Below, one piece after another: positions 1 to 8,972 of a stretch of 64,000 bases of DNA. The position numbers were made by a program, and so were the translations under genes. The first letter of the stretch is position 1; each line of letters begins with the position of its first letter. The notes under the pieces are model-generated. The model worked only from the letters and a program-made list of their open reading frames with translations, searched no databases and was not told where the DNA came from. The stretch is taken from the NCBI GenBank assembly GCA_036013055.1, contig DASCQM010000006.1:62001-126000 (forward strand). Direction: 5' to 3'. Source of the DNA: SHYR01 sp036013055. Lineage in GTDB: Bacteria > Chloroflexota > Dehalococcoidia > UBA2979.

Positions 1-1032
1 CCCGCGTTCGAGGGCGTCGTCGAGGACGGGCGTGTCTACGGTCGCGGCGCGATCGACATGAAGGGCGCGGGCGTGATGCAGCTGATCGCGTTCCTGCTCG
101 CGAAGCGACAGGGCCTGCCGCTCACACGCGACCTGATCTTCTGCGGCGTGCCCGACGAGGAGACCGGCGGTTCGCTGGGCATGGGCTGGCTCTGCGACCA
201 CCGCCCCAATCTCGTCGACGTCGAGTTCGAGATCAACGAGGGCGGCGGCGGCAGCTCGAACTTCGCCGGGCAGGAGACGCAGCTCTTCGGCGTCGCGACG
301 AACGAGAAGCAGATCTGCTGGCTGCGCATCACCGCCGTCGGCCGGCCCGGCCACGGCAGCGTGCCGCACGACGACAACTCGGCGCTGAGGCTGATGCGCA
401 CGCTGCTGCGGCTCGCCGAGTGGGACCGCGGCGTCACGTACACGGCGGACTCACGCGCATACGTCGAACGGCTCGTCGATGCGGGGCTGATGGCGAGCGT
501 CGAGGAGGACGCCGTGCGCGCCGTGATGGCGGCGAGTCCGCAGATGGGCGCGCGCTTCATGAACACGCTGAACGTGACCATGCTCGATGCCGGCATCAAG
601 GCGAACGTGATCCCCGCGCGCTCCTCGGCCGTGATCGACTGCCGCCTGCTGCCGGGCCAGACGCCCGACGCGTGGCGCGACGAGGTCGCGGCCTTCATCG
701 ATGACCCGGCGATCGAGATCGAGTTCGAGTCGGGCCCCGAGGAGCTGGAATCGCCCGTCCCCGTCGACTGGGACACGGAGCTCTACCGCGCGATCGAGGG
801 CGTGGTGAAGGACGCGATGGAGGAGGCGGTCGTCGTCCCCTCGATGACCGTCGGCGGCACGGACAACCGCTTCCTGCGCCAGCGCGGCATCCCCGCGTAC
901 GGCTTCATCCCGGCGCTGATCAGCCCGGAAGAGCAGGCTGGCTTCCACGCGAACAACGAGTTCCTCACCGTCGACAACCTGAACATGGGCTGCGAGCTGA
1001 TGTACGAGATCGTCCGTCGGATGTGCGTCTAG
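1..1032 (+). CDS. M20 family metallopeptidase (ArgE/DapE type), 5' end outside window
   Basis: The reading frame is already open at base 1, so the true start lies outside the window; 343 residues are visible. The first residues contain the M20 metal-site signature GRGAIDMKG, where the Asp is the bridging zinc ligand. DEETGG follows, supplying the general-base Glu and a further metal ligand. The HGSVPHDDN segment resembles the lid or dimerisation domain, and GGTDNRFL plus HANNEF near the C-terminus match the terminal metal-ligand region. Family members are cytoplasmic amidohydrolases or dipeptidases such as acetylornithine deacetylase, succinyl-diaminopimelate desuccinylase and carboxypeptidase G2. 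The sequence does not settle the substrate. A DinB-family gene follows after about 20 bases on the same strand and may be co-transcribed. Confidence 0.88.
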   Translation, partial: PAFEGVVEDGRVYGRGAIDMKGAGVMQLIAFLLAKRQGLPLTRDLIFCGVPDEETGGSLGMGWLCDHRPNLVDVEFEINEGGGGSSNFAGQETQLFGVATNEKQICWLRITAVGRPGHGSVPHDDNSALRLMRTLLRLAEWDRGVTYTADSRAYVERLVDAGLMASVEEDAVRAVMAASPQMGARFMNTLNVTMLDAGIKANVIPARSSAVIDCRLLPGQTPDAWRDEVAAFIDDPAIEIEFESGPEELESPVPVDWDTELYRAIEGVVKDAMEEAVVVPSMTVGGTDNRFLRQRGIPAYGFIPALISPEEQAGFHANNEFLTVDNLNMGCELMYEIVRRMCV

Positions 1033-1052
1033 GGCGACGCGGAGGCGTGGTG

Positions 1053-1544
1053 ATGCCCGGTCCGAGAGTTGAAGAACTGGTTTCGCTGCTCGACCTCGCG
1101 TTCGATGGTGACGACGAGACCTCGCTGATGGCTAATCTGCGCAACGTCGATGAGGCCACGTGGAACACGGTGCCGCAGGGCGGGGGTCGCACGATCGCGG
1201 AGATCGCCGCGCACGCCGGTCTCGCTCCGTGGGTCTACGCTGACTTCGCCTTCGGCGCTGGCGGTCCGACGTGGGACTCGGCAGTCGCCGAGGTCGTCGC
1301 GGCGGCGCGTTCGATGGAGCAGACCGTCGAGTGGATGCGCGAGGGCCACAGCCGCTTCGTCGCGGAGGTCGCAGCCCTCGATGACGGCGACCTCGATGAG
1401 TCGCGCCCCGCTCACTGGGGCGAGCAACAGCCTCTGCGCAAGCTCGTCGCCGTGCTCGTGAGCCACGCGTCGTACCACGCGGGCGAGATCAACCACGCCC
1501 GATCGCTGATACGGGGTACCGACCGCTGGGACTACTTCGCGTAG
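1053..1544 (+). CDS. DinB superfamily protein
   Basis: A 163-residue protein with the DinB four-helix-bundle pattern: an isolated His in AAHAG near residue 41 and a C-terminal pair in SHASYHAGEINHA, which together can form the three-His metal site. I chose the ATG at 1053 because GGAGG at 1041-1045 sits seven bases upstream. A GTG at 1050 is possible, and an in-frame ATG at 1023 would overlap the preceding gene. DinB/DfsB proteins include thiol-dependent transferases and many uncharacterised metal-binding proteins, so no reaction is assigned. It lies about 20 bases after the peptidase gene and converges on the TPR gene, with only six bases between stop codons. Confidence 0.8.
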   Translation: MPGPRVEELVSLLDLAFDGDDETSLMANLRNVDEATWNTVPQGGGRTIAEIAAHAGLAPWVYADFAFGAGGPTWDSAVAEVVAAARSMEQTVEWMREGHSRFVAEVAALDDGDLDESRPAHWGEQQPLRKLVAVLVSHASYHAGEINHARSLIRGTDRWDYFA

Positions 1545-1550
1545 CTGCCG

Positions 1551-2948
1551 CTAGTGGCCGGCAGTCTCGTCCTCGTCGGCGGGTCGGTAGCGCGCGATCA
1601 GCTCGCGCAGCTTGGGGCCGTACTCGGGGTCTGAGCGGAGGGCTTCGAGGTACGGGTGTGTCTCGGCGAGTTCAAAGTCGTCGAACCCAATCTCGTACGC
1701 GCGCTCCACACTGGCTAACGCTTCTGCGTAGCGTTTAAGCAGCGCCAGCGCGACGCCGCGGTTGTAGAGATGAACCTCGTCATCGGGCGACAGCTCAAGG
1801 CGCTGTTCGATCTCAGCCAGGGCGTCTCTGTAGCGACCTAGCGCCGCGAGGACGATCGCGCGATTTCTGCCCAGTCGAGGGTCGTCACGGTCGAGTTCGG
1901 TGGCGTGATCAAGGGCCGCCAGAGCTTCCTCCGCGCGGTCCAACTCAGCGAGTTCGTCACCGCGACCGTTGAACGCGGGTCCGTTCGTCGGGTCTATTGT
2001 GATGGCCTCGTCGAAGGCCGCGAGTGATTCATCGTGCCTTCCGAGTTGAGAAAGGGCCATGCCGCGATTCAGGTGGGGGCCAGCTTGGTCTGGCTTGAGC
2101 TCGATGGTCCGGTCGTACTCGGCGAGTGCCTCGTCGTGTCGCTCCAGTGCTGACAGCGCTGCTCCGCGGTTGTTGTGTGCAGGCGAGTCGCTTGGCTGCA
2201 GTTCGATCGCTCGATCATACGATTGCAGTGAGTCTTTCCACCGACCCATCTTCCCCAGTGATACGCCTCGGTTGAAGTGCGGGCTTGACGACTCTGGAGA
2301 GAGCTCGATCGCCCTTCTGTAAGCAACGTCACCTTCTTCGAATCGTCCCAACATTCCGAGCACCGTACCGCGATTGTTGTGGACCTGGTGAACGTCAGGT
2401 TCGGACGCGATCGCGCGGTCGAACGCTGTCAGCGCATCCTCGTTACGGTCGGCCGCAAGGAGGGCGTTGCCACGGAGGTACCATCGGCGCGCGTCAAGAA
2501 TATCGGTCGTCAGACGCGACTCATCGAGCAGTCTGCGTAGTTCATCTACCTCCAGCTTCGTAGCCGTGGTGGTCACTTCGGGATCCGGTGATACCTCTCC
2601 CGTCGGAGCGCGGTCCAGTAGTTCGAACTGGGCCAGGCGCTCATCGAGGCGCTTGCGGAAGTCGAGGCGCGTAAGGAGCCGAGCATCATCCTCGTCAACT
2701 CCCTTGTCGCGGAGGCCACCGATCTCGTCACTTATTGCGATGCGTTCCCTGAACGTCGAGTCTTGAGTGGCTTCGGTCGTCCGCATCTCGTCGCGCAGCT
2801 TCAGCCAACCTCCGAGGCCAGCCGGAGTTGCTACGCCGAGGAAGAGACCGATTTGAACGATTGGGTCACTGGGCCATTCGCCCCTCGCAACAGCTGTACC
2901 GCCGGTAGCTGCGCCTGCCCCGCGGCAACCAAGAGGCTGTGCCACCAT
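1551..2948 (-). CDS. Tetratricopeptide-repeat protein with N-terminal membrane segment
   Basis: About eight consecutive 34-residue TPR units fill the C-terminal two thirds, with recurring phrases such as HNNRGTVLGMLGRFEEG, FNRGVSLGKMGRWKDSL and YNRGVALALLKRYAEAL. A hydrophobic stretch near residues 29-47 could anchor the protein, and a charged, coiled-coil-like region separates it from the repeats. TPR arrays act as protein-binding scaffolds and no enzymatic motif is visible. I used the ATG at 2948; a GTG at 2987 is also in frame, and neither has a convincing ribosome-binding site. Several codons here, such as TTG, AGT and CGA, look less GC-biased than in neighbouring genes, which hints at relaxed constraint or later acquisition. 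The gene converges on the DinB gene. Confidence 0.8.
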   Translation of the reverse strand: MVAQPLGCRGAGAATGGTAVARGEWPSDPIVQIGLFLGVATPAGLGGWLKLRDEMRTTEATQDSTFRERIAISDEIGGLRDKGVDEDDARLLTRLDFRKRLDERLAQFELLDRAPTGEVSPDPEVTTTATKLEVDELRRLLDESRLTTDILDARRWYLRGNALLAADRNEDALTAFDRAIASEPDVHQVHNNRGTVLGMLGRFEEGDVAYRRAIELSPESSSPHFNRGVSLGKMGRWKDSLQSYDRAIELQPSDSPAHNNRGAALSALERHDEALAEYDRTIELKPDQAGPHLNRGMALSQLGRHDESLAAFDEAITIDPTNGPAFNGRGDELAELDRAEEALAALDHATELDRDDPRLGRNRAIVLAALGRYRDALAEIEQRLELSPDDEVHLYNRGVALALLKRYAEALASVERAYEIGFDDFELAETHPYLEALRSDPEYGPKLRELIARYRPADEDETAGH

Positions 2949-3010
2949 CGAACCCACGCTATGTATCGCATGCGCGGACGTTATCACACGCGAATTGCGC
3001 GCCTCAGCCG

Positions 3011-3919
3011 CTACCTGAACTCAGGCGCAACCTCCGTGATGAATCGGTCGTAGATCTGCTTGCGGTTTTCGACGTCTCTGCCGAGGTTGAAGTCCGGCAT
3101 GATGAACTCGTCGACACCCGCATCGATGTATTCCCGCATCGTCTGCTTGAGCTGATCGACGTTGCCCGCGATCGTCGCGCGGCCGGGGCCTTCGAGCGCC
3201 TTTGAGACGACCTCCGGGTCGTCGGAGAGCACGACCACGGCCTGCGCGGAGCGCTTGATCTCGGCGGGGTCGCGGCCCAGTCGCTCGCAGTGCTCGTTGA
3301 GCACGCCGATCTTCTGCGCCAGGTGCGCGGGATCGCCCCAGGTGTTCCATTCATCGGCGTACTGCGCGGTGACGCGCAGCGTGACCTTCTCGCCGCCACC
3401 ACCGATCAGGATCGGCGGGTGCGGTTGCTGCACCGGCTTGGGGTCGAGCGGCGCGTTGGTGACGGTGTAGTAGCGGCCCTCGAACGTGGTCTGGTCGCTC
3501 GTGAACATGCCCTTGATGATCTGCACGGCCTCTTCCATCCGTCGCAGCCGCTCACCGACGGTGTAGAACTCCAGCCCGTAGGCCTCGTGCTCGTTCTCCT
3601 GCCAGCCCGCGCCAAGTCCGAGGACGAGGCGGCCGCCGCTGATGATGTCGACCTGCGCGGCCTGCTTGGCGAGCACGGGCGGGAAGCGGTAGGTGTTGCC
3701 CGTGACCAACGTGCCGATGCGCACGCGTGGCACCAGCGCGGCGATCGCGCTGAGCAGCGTCCACGCCTCCTGCGTGGGGCCGATGTTGCTGTCGGGGCGG
3801 TTCGGCATGAAGTGGTCGGCGATCCAGAGCCCGTCCCAGCCGGTCTGCTCGACGTGCTGGCAGAGATCGATCAAGCCGTCCCACTTCGTCGCCGAGCCCG
3901 GCCATGCGCTGAAAATCAT
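3011..3919 (-). CDS. LLM-class (luciferase-like) F420/flavin-dependent oxidoreductase
   Basis: A 302-residue bacterial-luciferase-like TIM barrel. Family features are WDGLWIADHFMPNRPD near the N-terminus, the conserved SGGRLVLGLGAGW block, and PHPPILIGGGG followed by ADEWNTW. Members use F420H2 or FMNH2 to reduce or oxygenate small molecules; the sequence matches the LLM F420-dependent subgroup, but the substrate is unknown. The ATG at 3919 was chosen because GAGGAG precedes it at good spacing; the frame stays open to 4057 but the extra residues are low-complexity and Arg/Ser/Thr rich. The gene lies 34 bases after the dienelactone-hydrolase gene on the same strand, so the two may be co-transcribed. 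Confidence 0.88.
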   Translation of the reverse strand: MIFSAWPGSATKWDGLIDLCQHVEQTGWDGLWIADHFMPNRPDSNIGPTQEAWTLLSAIAALVPRVRIGTLVTGNTYRFPPVLAKQAAQVDIISGGRLVLGLGAGWQENEHEAYGLEFYTVGERLRRMEEAVQIIKGMFTSDQTTFEGRYYTVTNAPLDPKPVQQPHPPILIGGGGEKVTLRVTAQYADEWNTWGDPAHLAQKIGVLNEHCERLGRDPAEIKRSAQAVVVLSDDPEVVSKALEGPGRATIAGNVDQLKQTMREYIDAGVDEFIMPDFNLGRDVENRKQIYDRFITEVAPEFR

Positions 3920-3953
3920 TCGCTGCTCCTCATCTCTGTAATCCGTGATGTAG

Positions 3954-4721
3954 CTATGCGTGCATCTCGATGAAGGCGAGCATGCTCGCCCACGCGTGTG
4001 CGTTCGCCCTCTCGTACTCGCCGTGCGAGCGGTCGAAGAACGAGTGTGGTGCGCCATGGTACGTGAGAACGAAATGCTCGACGTCCGCGGCGGTCAGGGC
4101 GTCGTCGAAGGCGTCGATGCCGGCCTTGTCGATCATCGGGTCGGCGCCGCCCATCAACGCCAGCAGGGGACAGGTCATCTCGCCGACGTGCTCGATCACC
4201 GGCGGGATCGCCTGCGGTAGCCCCTGCTCGGTGCGGCCGTAGAAGCCGATCACGCCTGACAGGCCGTGGCCCTCGGTCGCCTGCAGCCACGAATTGCTGC
4301 CGCCGAAGCTGAAGCCGACGGTGAAGACGCTGCGATCCGACTGGCCCTCGCGGCTGCGCAGGTGCTCGACGGCCGCACGCACGTCGGCCGCGACCCCCTC
4401 GCGGGTGGTCTGGGTGACGTTGGTGCGCCAGTCGAACTCCGGGTCGTCGCGCTTCGCCGGGCCCGCCGTGCGGCCGTAGTTGTCGATCGCCATCGCGTCG
4501 TAGCCGGTCGCGGCGAAGCGCAACGCCAGCTCCTCGTAGAAGTGGAAGAGCCCACGCACGTCCGCCAGTACGATCACGGCGGGGCCGCGCGGGTCGTCAG
4601 CGATCGCGCTGAACGTGGCGAAGCGGGCACCATCGGCGGCGACGAGTTCGATGTCCTCGTGCGTGACCGCTGCCCCGGAGAGGGGGGCCGTCGGTGCGGC
4701 TGGGTCCGGATCAACGCGCAT
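3954..4721 (-). CDS. Dienelactone hydrolase family alpha/beta hydrolase (Ser nucleophile)
   Basis: A 255-residue alpha/beta hydrolase. The nucleophile elbow reads GFSFGG, the acid is probably the Asp in MGGADPMI, and the His is in HGAPHSFFDR; VIVLADVRGLFHFYEE and AIDNYGRTAG are typical dienelactone-hydrolase segments. Classical DLH uses Cys at the elbow (GYCLGG), whereas this protein has Ser, so it is more likely a general esterase. An ATG at 4721 was chosen, with a weak AGGA upstream; an in-frame GTG at 4778 would add 19 charged residues. It precedes the LLM oxidoreductase on the same strand. The natural substrate cannot be read from the sequence. Confidence 0.85.
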   Translation of the reverse strand: MRVDPDPAAPTAPLSGAAVTHEDIELVAADGARFATFSAIADDPRGPAVIVLADVRGLFHFYEELALRFAATGYDAMAIDNYGRTAGPAKRDDPEFDWRTNVTQTTREGVAADVRAAVEHLRSREGQSDRSVFTVGFSFGGSNSWLQATEGHGLSGVIGFYGRTEQGLPQAIPPVIEHVGEMTCPLLALMGGADPMIDKAGIDAFDDALTAADVEHFVLTYHGAPHSFFDRSHGEYERANAHAWASMLAFIEMHA

Positions 4722-4842
4722 ACGAGTCCTGCGATCCCCGCCTGAGCCGCCGTCCTGACCGCTCGGACAGGCCGACACGCTACGTCAGCCGTCTGCGATC
4801 GGCAACGTCGACGGCTGCGCACCATCGAGGGCGGCTGCCAGC

Positions 4843-5855
4843 CTAGATCATGCCCCAGCGTTCGAGCGTCGTGCGCACGAAGAGTTGGTGTAGCTCGGAT
4901 CGTCGCCATTCCGGCTGCCGATCCTGGCCCATCTCAATCAGGATCGGCGTCAGGCCGGGAACGTACGAGCCGATCGAGAGTGAACTGCTGCCGCTGCCGC
5001 GGAACTGAGTCATCGTCTCTGCTTGCGTGATGCTCGCCTGCTCGGGCTCGTCGTCCTCGAAGTCCGCTGGAGCGTTGGGCGGTCGCGTGAAGACGCCGCG
5101 CTCTCGCAGCTCAAGCTGCTCTCGCGACGTCGTCTGCTCGTTGATCGTGCCCACGATCGCGGCGACCTCGGCGAGTTCTAGCGGCCCCGAGCCCCGGGTC
5201 ACCGTCTGACCGAGGAAGGCGGTGCCGTTCTCGGAGCGCTCAGCGAAGAAGCCCCACGACTCGTGCAGGTCGAGCAGCACATCGACCTCGAACTCACGCG
5301 CAACGGCGACGATCTCCGATGCCATCACCATCATCGGCAGCAGCGTGCTGCGGCCGGGGTAGAGGCGGTTGAGGTCGCCGAGCCGGGCAGTGTGCGCTCG
5401 AACTCGTACGTCGCGAGCACGTTTGCTCGCGGGATCGTGAGCAGGCTGCCGGCCGCCGGCTGCCACTGCGCGATCTGCTCGGCGGCCCGCCAGCCGCCCG
5501 GCTCGTTGCCGTGTACGCCACCCAGCACCATCACGCGCGGCCCCTCGACGCCGCTGTGGCTGACGACGAGCGGCGTGGCCCACTTCGTCTCCGCCATCAT
5601 CGTGTGCTCGATGCGGGCCAGCGGTGGAACCGGTCGTGGGGTCGGGGCGGGCGTCGGCGATGGCGATGGCGTCGATGTGGCGCGCGCGACCGGCGGTAGC
5701 GTTGCCGTCGGTGCCACGGGCGCGGCAGGCGTTGCGGGCGCAGGCGCGGCCGCGTTGTCATCGCCGAAGCCGCAGGCCGTGAGGCCCGCGCCGATCACGC
5801 CGCCGCCGATCAGTCGCAGCGCTTGCCTGCGTGTGTGATGCCGTCGCGTTGCCAT
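4843..5855 (-). pseudogene. Frameshifted aspartoacylase/succinylglutamate-desuccinylase-like lipoprotein
   Basis: Two overlapping reading frames together encode one M14/AspA-type zinc hydrolase of about 335 residues. The upstream part (from ATG 5855) has twin arginines (residues 9-10), a hydrophobic segment, a lipobox ending LTAC (Cys28), a Pro/Thr/Ala-rich linker and the zinc motif GGVHGNEPGG. The downstream part, in another frame, carries GDLNRLYPG and DLLLDLHES, which complete the metal and substrate site, and ends at 4843. The frame change falls near 5385-5405, where ATYEFERT would have to continue into RLGDLNR; it fits a single missing base. Either the gene is broken or the read is wrong. 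The export signal predicts an extracytoplasmic amidase or desuccinylase. Confidence 0.72.
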
Positions 5856-5891
5856 CGATCGATCGTACCGCTCGCGTGAAGCCTTCCGACG

Positions 5892-6875
5892 CTAGAGCAA
5901 GCGTCCCTGCCGCGGATCGGCGGGCGGGTCGGGTGCCGCGGGCTGCCACTCGACGGGTTCGACACCGGCCGCGCTGAGTCGCTCCATCAGCAACCGAGAG
6001 TTCTTCGGCCCCTGCTCGTAGTTATTCGTGTTCATGATCAGGTGCACCTCGTCCGTCTCGGCGGCGAGTTCGGCGATCTTCGATGTCCACTCGTCCAGCT
6101 CGTCCGGCGTGTAGTAGTGGTCGAAGCGTTCTGACGATGTCTTCGTCTTCGCCTCCCACATCTCCGCGTTACGGCCGTGGAAGCGCACGAAGCCGAGGTT
6201 GTTCGTGGCTGCCGCGATCGGCGGTACCGAGGACGGGAACCCCTGCGGCTCGTCCACGCAGATGTACGAGAAGTCGAGGTCGCCGAGCGTGGCGAGCGTG
6301 CGTTCCTGGTTGGCCGGGTTCATCCACGCGTCGTTGCGGAACTCGACGGCCGCGCGGTACGGGCCGAGCCGGTCGCGAATCTCCTCGAAGTAGTCGTCCG
6401 TCTCCTCGCCGGGGAAGACCCACTTCGGGAACTGGAAGACGATCACGCCGAGCCGGTCGCTCTCATGCAGCGGCCGCAGGGCATCGACGTATGTCGACCA
6501 GCAGAGGTCGACGATCTCGTCCGGCGCGTCCTTGCGATAGAACTGGCGCTTGCGAGCGAGCGTAGACGGCAGTTGAGCCTTGATCGCCTTCGGCAGGCGC
6601 GCGACGGGCGTCGGGTGGTCGGTGAAGAGCGAGTACGCCTTGACGTCGAAGGTGAAGCCGTCCGGCGTCCGGTCGACCCATGCGTTGACGGTCTGTTCAG
6701 TCGGTAGGCCGTAGTAGGTGGTGTCCGCCTCGACGAGCGGGAACTGCGAAGCGTAGTAGCGGAGACGCGCCTCGGCGTTCTTCGCGTCGGGCGGGTAGAA
6801 CTCGCCGCTCTCGATCAGTGGCTTGTCGGTCCACGATGCGGTGCCGAGCAGGAGGCGGGCATCTGCTGCTGCCAT
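5892..6875 (-). CDS. DUF72 domain-containing protein (YecE-like)
   Basis: A 327-residue DUF72/YecE TIM-barrel protein. It opens with the family phrase LLLGTASWTDKPLI and FYPP; the barrel continues with YYASQFPLVEADTTYYGLP, the FTFDVKAYSLFTDHP block, GVIVFQFPKWVFP, the AVEFRNDAWM strand, VRFHGRN, and a C-terminal HLIMNTNNYEQGPKNSRLL. The family is widespread and has no firmly assigned reaction. It ends 36 bases before the start of the frameshifted AspA-like gene on the same strand and is divergent from the MFS gene. The start is the ATG at 6875. Confidence 0.9.
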   Translation of the reverse strand: MAAADARLLLGTASWTDKPLIESGEFYPPDAKNAEARLRYYASQFPLVEADTTYYGLPTEQTVNAWVDRTPDGFTFDVKAYSLFTDHPTPVARLPKAIKAQLPSTLARKRQFYRKDAPDEIVDLCWSTYVDALRPLHESDRLGVIVFQFPKWVFPGEETDDYFEEIRDRLGPYRAAVEFRNDAWMNPANQERTLATLGDLDFSYICVDEPQGFPSSVPPIAAATNNLGFVRFHGRNAEMWEAKTKTSSERFDHYYTPDELDEWTSKIAELAAETDEVHLIMNTNNYEQGPKNSRLLMERLSAAGVEPVEWQPAAPDPPADPRQGRLL

Positions 6876-6933
6876 CGCGGGAGCCTAGCACGCGCGGATA
6901 CGCGGCGAGCGCTGCGACCTGTAGACTTCACCG

Positions 6934-8247
6934 ATGGCGACGTCAGGCTTCTCTGCGGGAATCATTCGACGCATGCCGTCGTTCGAGTCGCGCGACTTCC
7001 GGATGCTCTTCCTCAGCGGCTTCTTCACCGCGGGCGCGCGCTGGGCGATGGTGCTCGGGCGTGGCTGGCTCGTATTCGACATGACCGGTTCGGCGACCGC
7101 CGTCGGCGCGGTCACGTTCTCGTCGTTCATCCCGTTCACCATCTTCGGGCCGGTCGCCGGGGTGCTCGCCGACCGCTTCGACCGACGTGCGCAACTGCTG
7201 GCGTCGACCTCCGCCGCAGTGGGTTTCTCGGCGATCCTCGCGGTCCTCACGCTGAGCGGGGTAGTGGAGCTCTGGCACGTAATCGTGCTCTCGCTGCTTT
7301 CGGGCGTCGCGCAGGCCGGGACGGTGCCAGCGCGCCAGTCGCTATTGCCGAACCTGGTCGACGAGAAGCACCTGCTGAACGCGATCGCGCTGGGAGCGAT
7401 CGCGCAGCACGGCTCGCGTGTCGTCGGGCCGCTCTTCGGTGCCGCGCTACTCGCATCGGTGGGCACGGGCTACGTCTTCGTGCTTTCGACGGCGCTACTG
7501 CTGATGGGCGTGCTTGGCGTGGCCGCGATTCAGCATCGGCGACCCGCAGAGACGCGCAGCAGCGAGGGAGGGCTCGCGAGTGCGACTCGCAGCCTTGGCT
7601 CCGACCTTCGCGAGGGGGTGGCATACGCCCAGCAGGACCGACGCGTCGCGACCGTGATGGTGATGGTGATGATCCACTGTGGGCTGACGATGGCCTTCGA
7701 TTCGATGATGCCGAGCCTCTCGAAACTCGTCGGTGGCGGCAGCACCACGTACAGCGCCGTGCTCGTCGGCATCGGCTCCGGGGCGATCGTTGGCACGTTC
7801 GCGCTATCTCTCGTGCAGACGCCGGTCGCGACCGGACGCGCGCTGATCGTGACGGCGGTCGGCAGCGGCGTCGCGATGATCCTGCTCGGCGTGGCACAGA
7901 CTCCGGCTGCGGTCGTCGGCGCTGCCGTGCTTGTCGGATCGACGGAGGCGGCGTTCATGGCGCTCTCGTCGGCGCTGATCCAGCAGGTGGTGCCCGACGC
8001 GTTGCGAGGGCGGGTGATGTCGCTCTACATCATGATGGCGAGTTCGCACATGGCCTTCCTCGGATTCGGCTACGGCTGGGCGGCGGACAGCATCAGCGTG
8101 CGCATCCTGCTGATCGGTCCCGCCGTGATCTGGACGGTCTTCTTCATCGCCGCCGGGGTCGGTCTCGGCGAAGTGCGCCACATGATCCGACGTGGGACGT
8201 TCCGCCCGCTGCCGGCGTCGGTGTCGGTGAGCACGAGCGAGATCTAG
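6934..8247 (+). CDS. MFS transporter (EntS/MFS_3-like exporter)
   Basis: A 437-residue major-facilitator protein with about twelve hydrophobic segments. The N-terminal half has RDFRMLFLSGFFTAGARW and the loop 2-3 signature VLADRFDRR. The central loop carries charged residues around SSEGGLASATRSLGSDLREG, and the second half has VPDALRGRVMSLY, typical of the MFS_3 group of siderophore and drug exporters. The substrate is unknown. The ATG at 6934 is used; an ATG at 6973 is an alternative because neither has a strong ribosome-binding site. The gene faces the paired membrane genes, and a strong stem-loop at 8280-8313 separates them. Confidence 0.88.
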   Translation: MATSGFSAGIIRRMPSFESRDFRMLFLSGFFTAGARWAMVLGRGWLVFDMTGSATAVGAVTFSSFIPFTIFGPVAGVLADRFDRRAQLLASTSAAVGFSAILAVLTLSGVVELWHVIVLSLLSGVAQAGTVPARQSLLPNLVDEKHLLNAIALGAIAQHGSRVVGPLFGAALLASVGTGYVFVLSTALLLMGVLGVAAIQHRRPAETRSSEGGLASATRSLGSDLREGVAYAQQDRRVATVMVMVMIHCGLTMAFDSMMPSLSKLVGGGSTTYSAVLVGIGSGAIVGTFALSLVQTPVATGRALIVTAVGSGVAMILLGVAQTPAAVVGAAVLVGSTEAAFMALSSALIQQVVPDALRGRVMSLYIMMASSHMAFLGFGYGWAADSISVRILLIGPAVIWTVFFIAAGVGLGEVRHMIRRGTFRPLPASVSVSTSEI

Positions 8248-8279
8248 TCGATAGCGGCAGCTCCGGCGGACGTGGGCAC

Positions 8280-8313
8280 AGAGAAGACCGGTACGTGAGT
8301 ACCGGCCTTCTCT
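8280..8313. terminator. Bidirectional stem-loop terminator between convergent genes
   Basis: The arms AGAGAAG-A-CCGGTAC and GTACCGG-C-CTTCTCT pair with one mismatch around a GTGA loop, giving a 15-position stem. It lies between the stop of the MFS gene (8247) and the stop of the opposing membrane-protein gene (8333), the expected place for a shared terminator. There is no T-tract longer than two bases. Confidence 0.6.
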
Positions 8314-8332
8314 TGCTTCTGTCGCGCTGCCG

Positions 8333-8968
8333 TTAGCTGGCAACGGCCTCCCCGGCGAGTTCGCGGATGCGAATCGCCTGGAAACGCAGCACCTCGATGA
8401 TCGTGCCCAGACCGAGCAGGAATGAGACGAGGTAGACGGCGACGCCGATGCGGCGCACGCCTTCGAGCACCACGAACCGCTGCTCCGCCGTCTCGAGCGA
8501 GGCGGCCGTGTTCGTCACGTCCGCAGCGAAGACGAAGTGCAGGACGACCGTGGCGATGATCGCCATCATCGCCATCGCCATCGTGATGATGAACAGCTTC
8601 GCCGTGATCGGCATCTTCAGCGTGCGCACGTGGCGGCCGGTGGCCTCTTGAAGCTCGCCACCTCCGGCGCGGAACTCACCGAGGATGCGGGCGATCGCGA
8701 ACGAGATCGCCGCGAAGACTGAGGCAAAGCCGATGAACATGAACCCGGCGACGCTGTGCCTCAGCGCCATAATCGTGTCGGCCGCGCCGCCGTCGGCGAT
8801 CTCGCCGGCACGCACGACCGCGAGGCCGAACCCGACGGCGAAGGCCATCCCGGCCATCAGCCACATCGGCAGCCAGAGCTTGCGTCCGATCTGCTGTGGC
8901 ATGTTCCGCCCCAGTGAGCGGTCGCTGGTAACGATCTCGAAGTCTGCGGACGTTGCAGATGTTGCCAT
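8333..8968 (-). CDS. Four-helix membrane protein, paralogue of the adjacent upstream gene
   Basis: I do not recognise a named family. The 211-residue protein has four likely transmembrane segments, near residues 31-52, 68-93, 121-148 and 170-194. Its sequence aligns with the C-terminal two thirds of the protein encoded immediately upstream: GGGELQEATGRHVRTLKMP and AKLF match GGGEVQESMGLTVKTLKMP and AKLF. The ATG at 8968 has GGGAG eight bases upstream, and only four bases separate it from the stop of the upstream gene, so the two are translationally linked. Membrane topology and strict pairing suggest a heteromeric complex, but no ligand or catalytic residue stands out. Confidence 0.75.
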   Translation of the reverse strand: MATSATSADFEIVTSDRSLGRNMPQQIGRKLWLPMWLMAGMAFAVGFGLAVVRAGEIADGGAADTIMALRHSVAGFMFIGFASVFAAISFAIARILGEFRAGGGELQEATGRHVRTLKMPITAKLFIITMAMAMMAIIATVVLHFVFAADVTNTAASLETAEQRFVVLEGVRRIGVAVYLVSFLLGLGTIIEVLRFQAIRIRELAGEAVAS

Positions 8969-8972
8969 TGCC

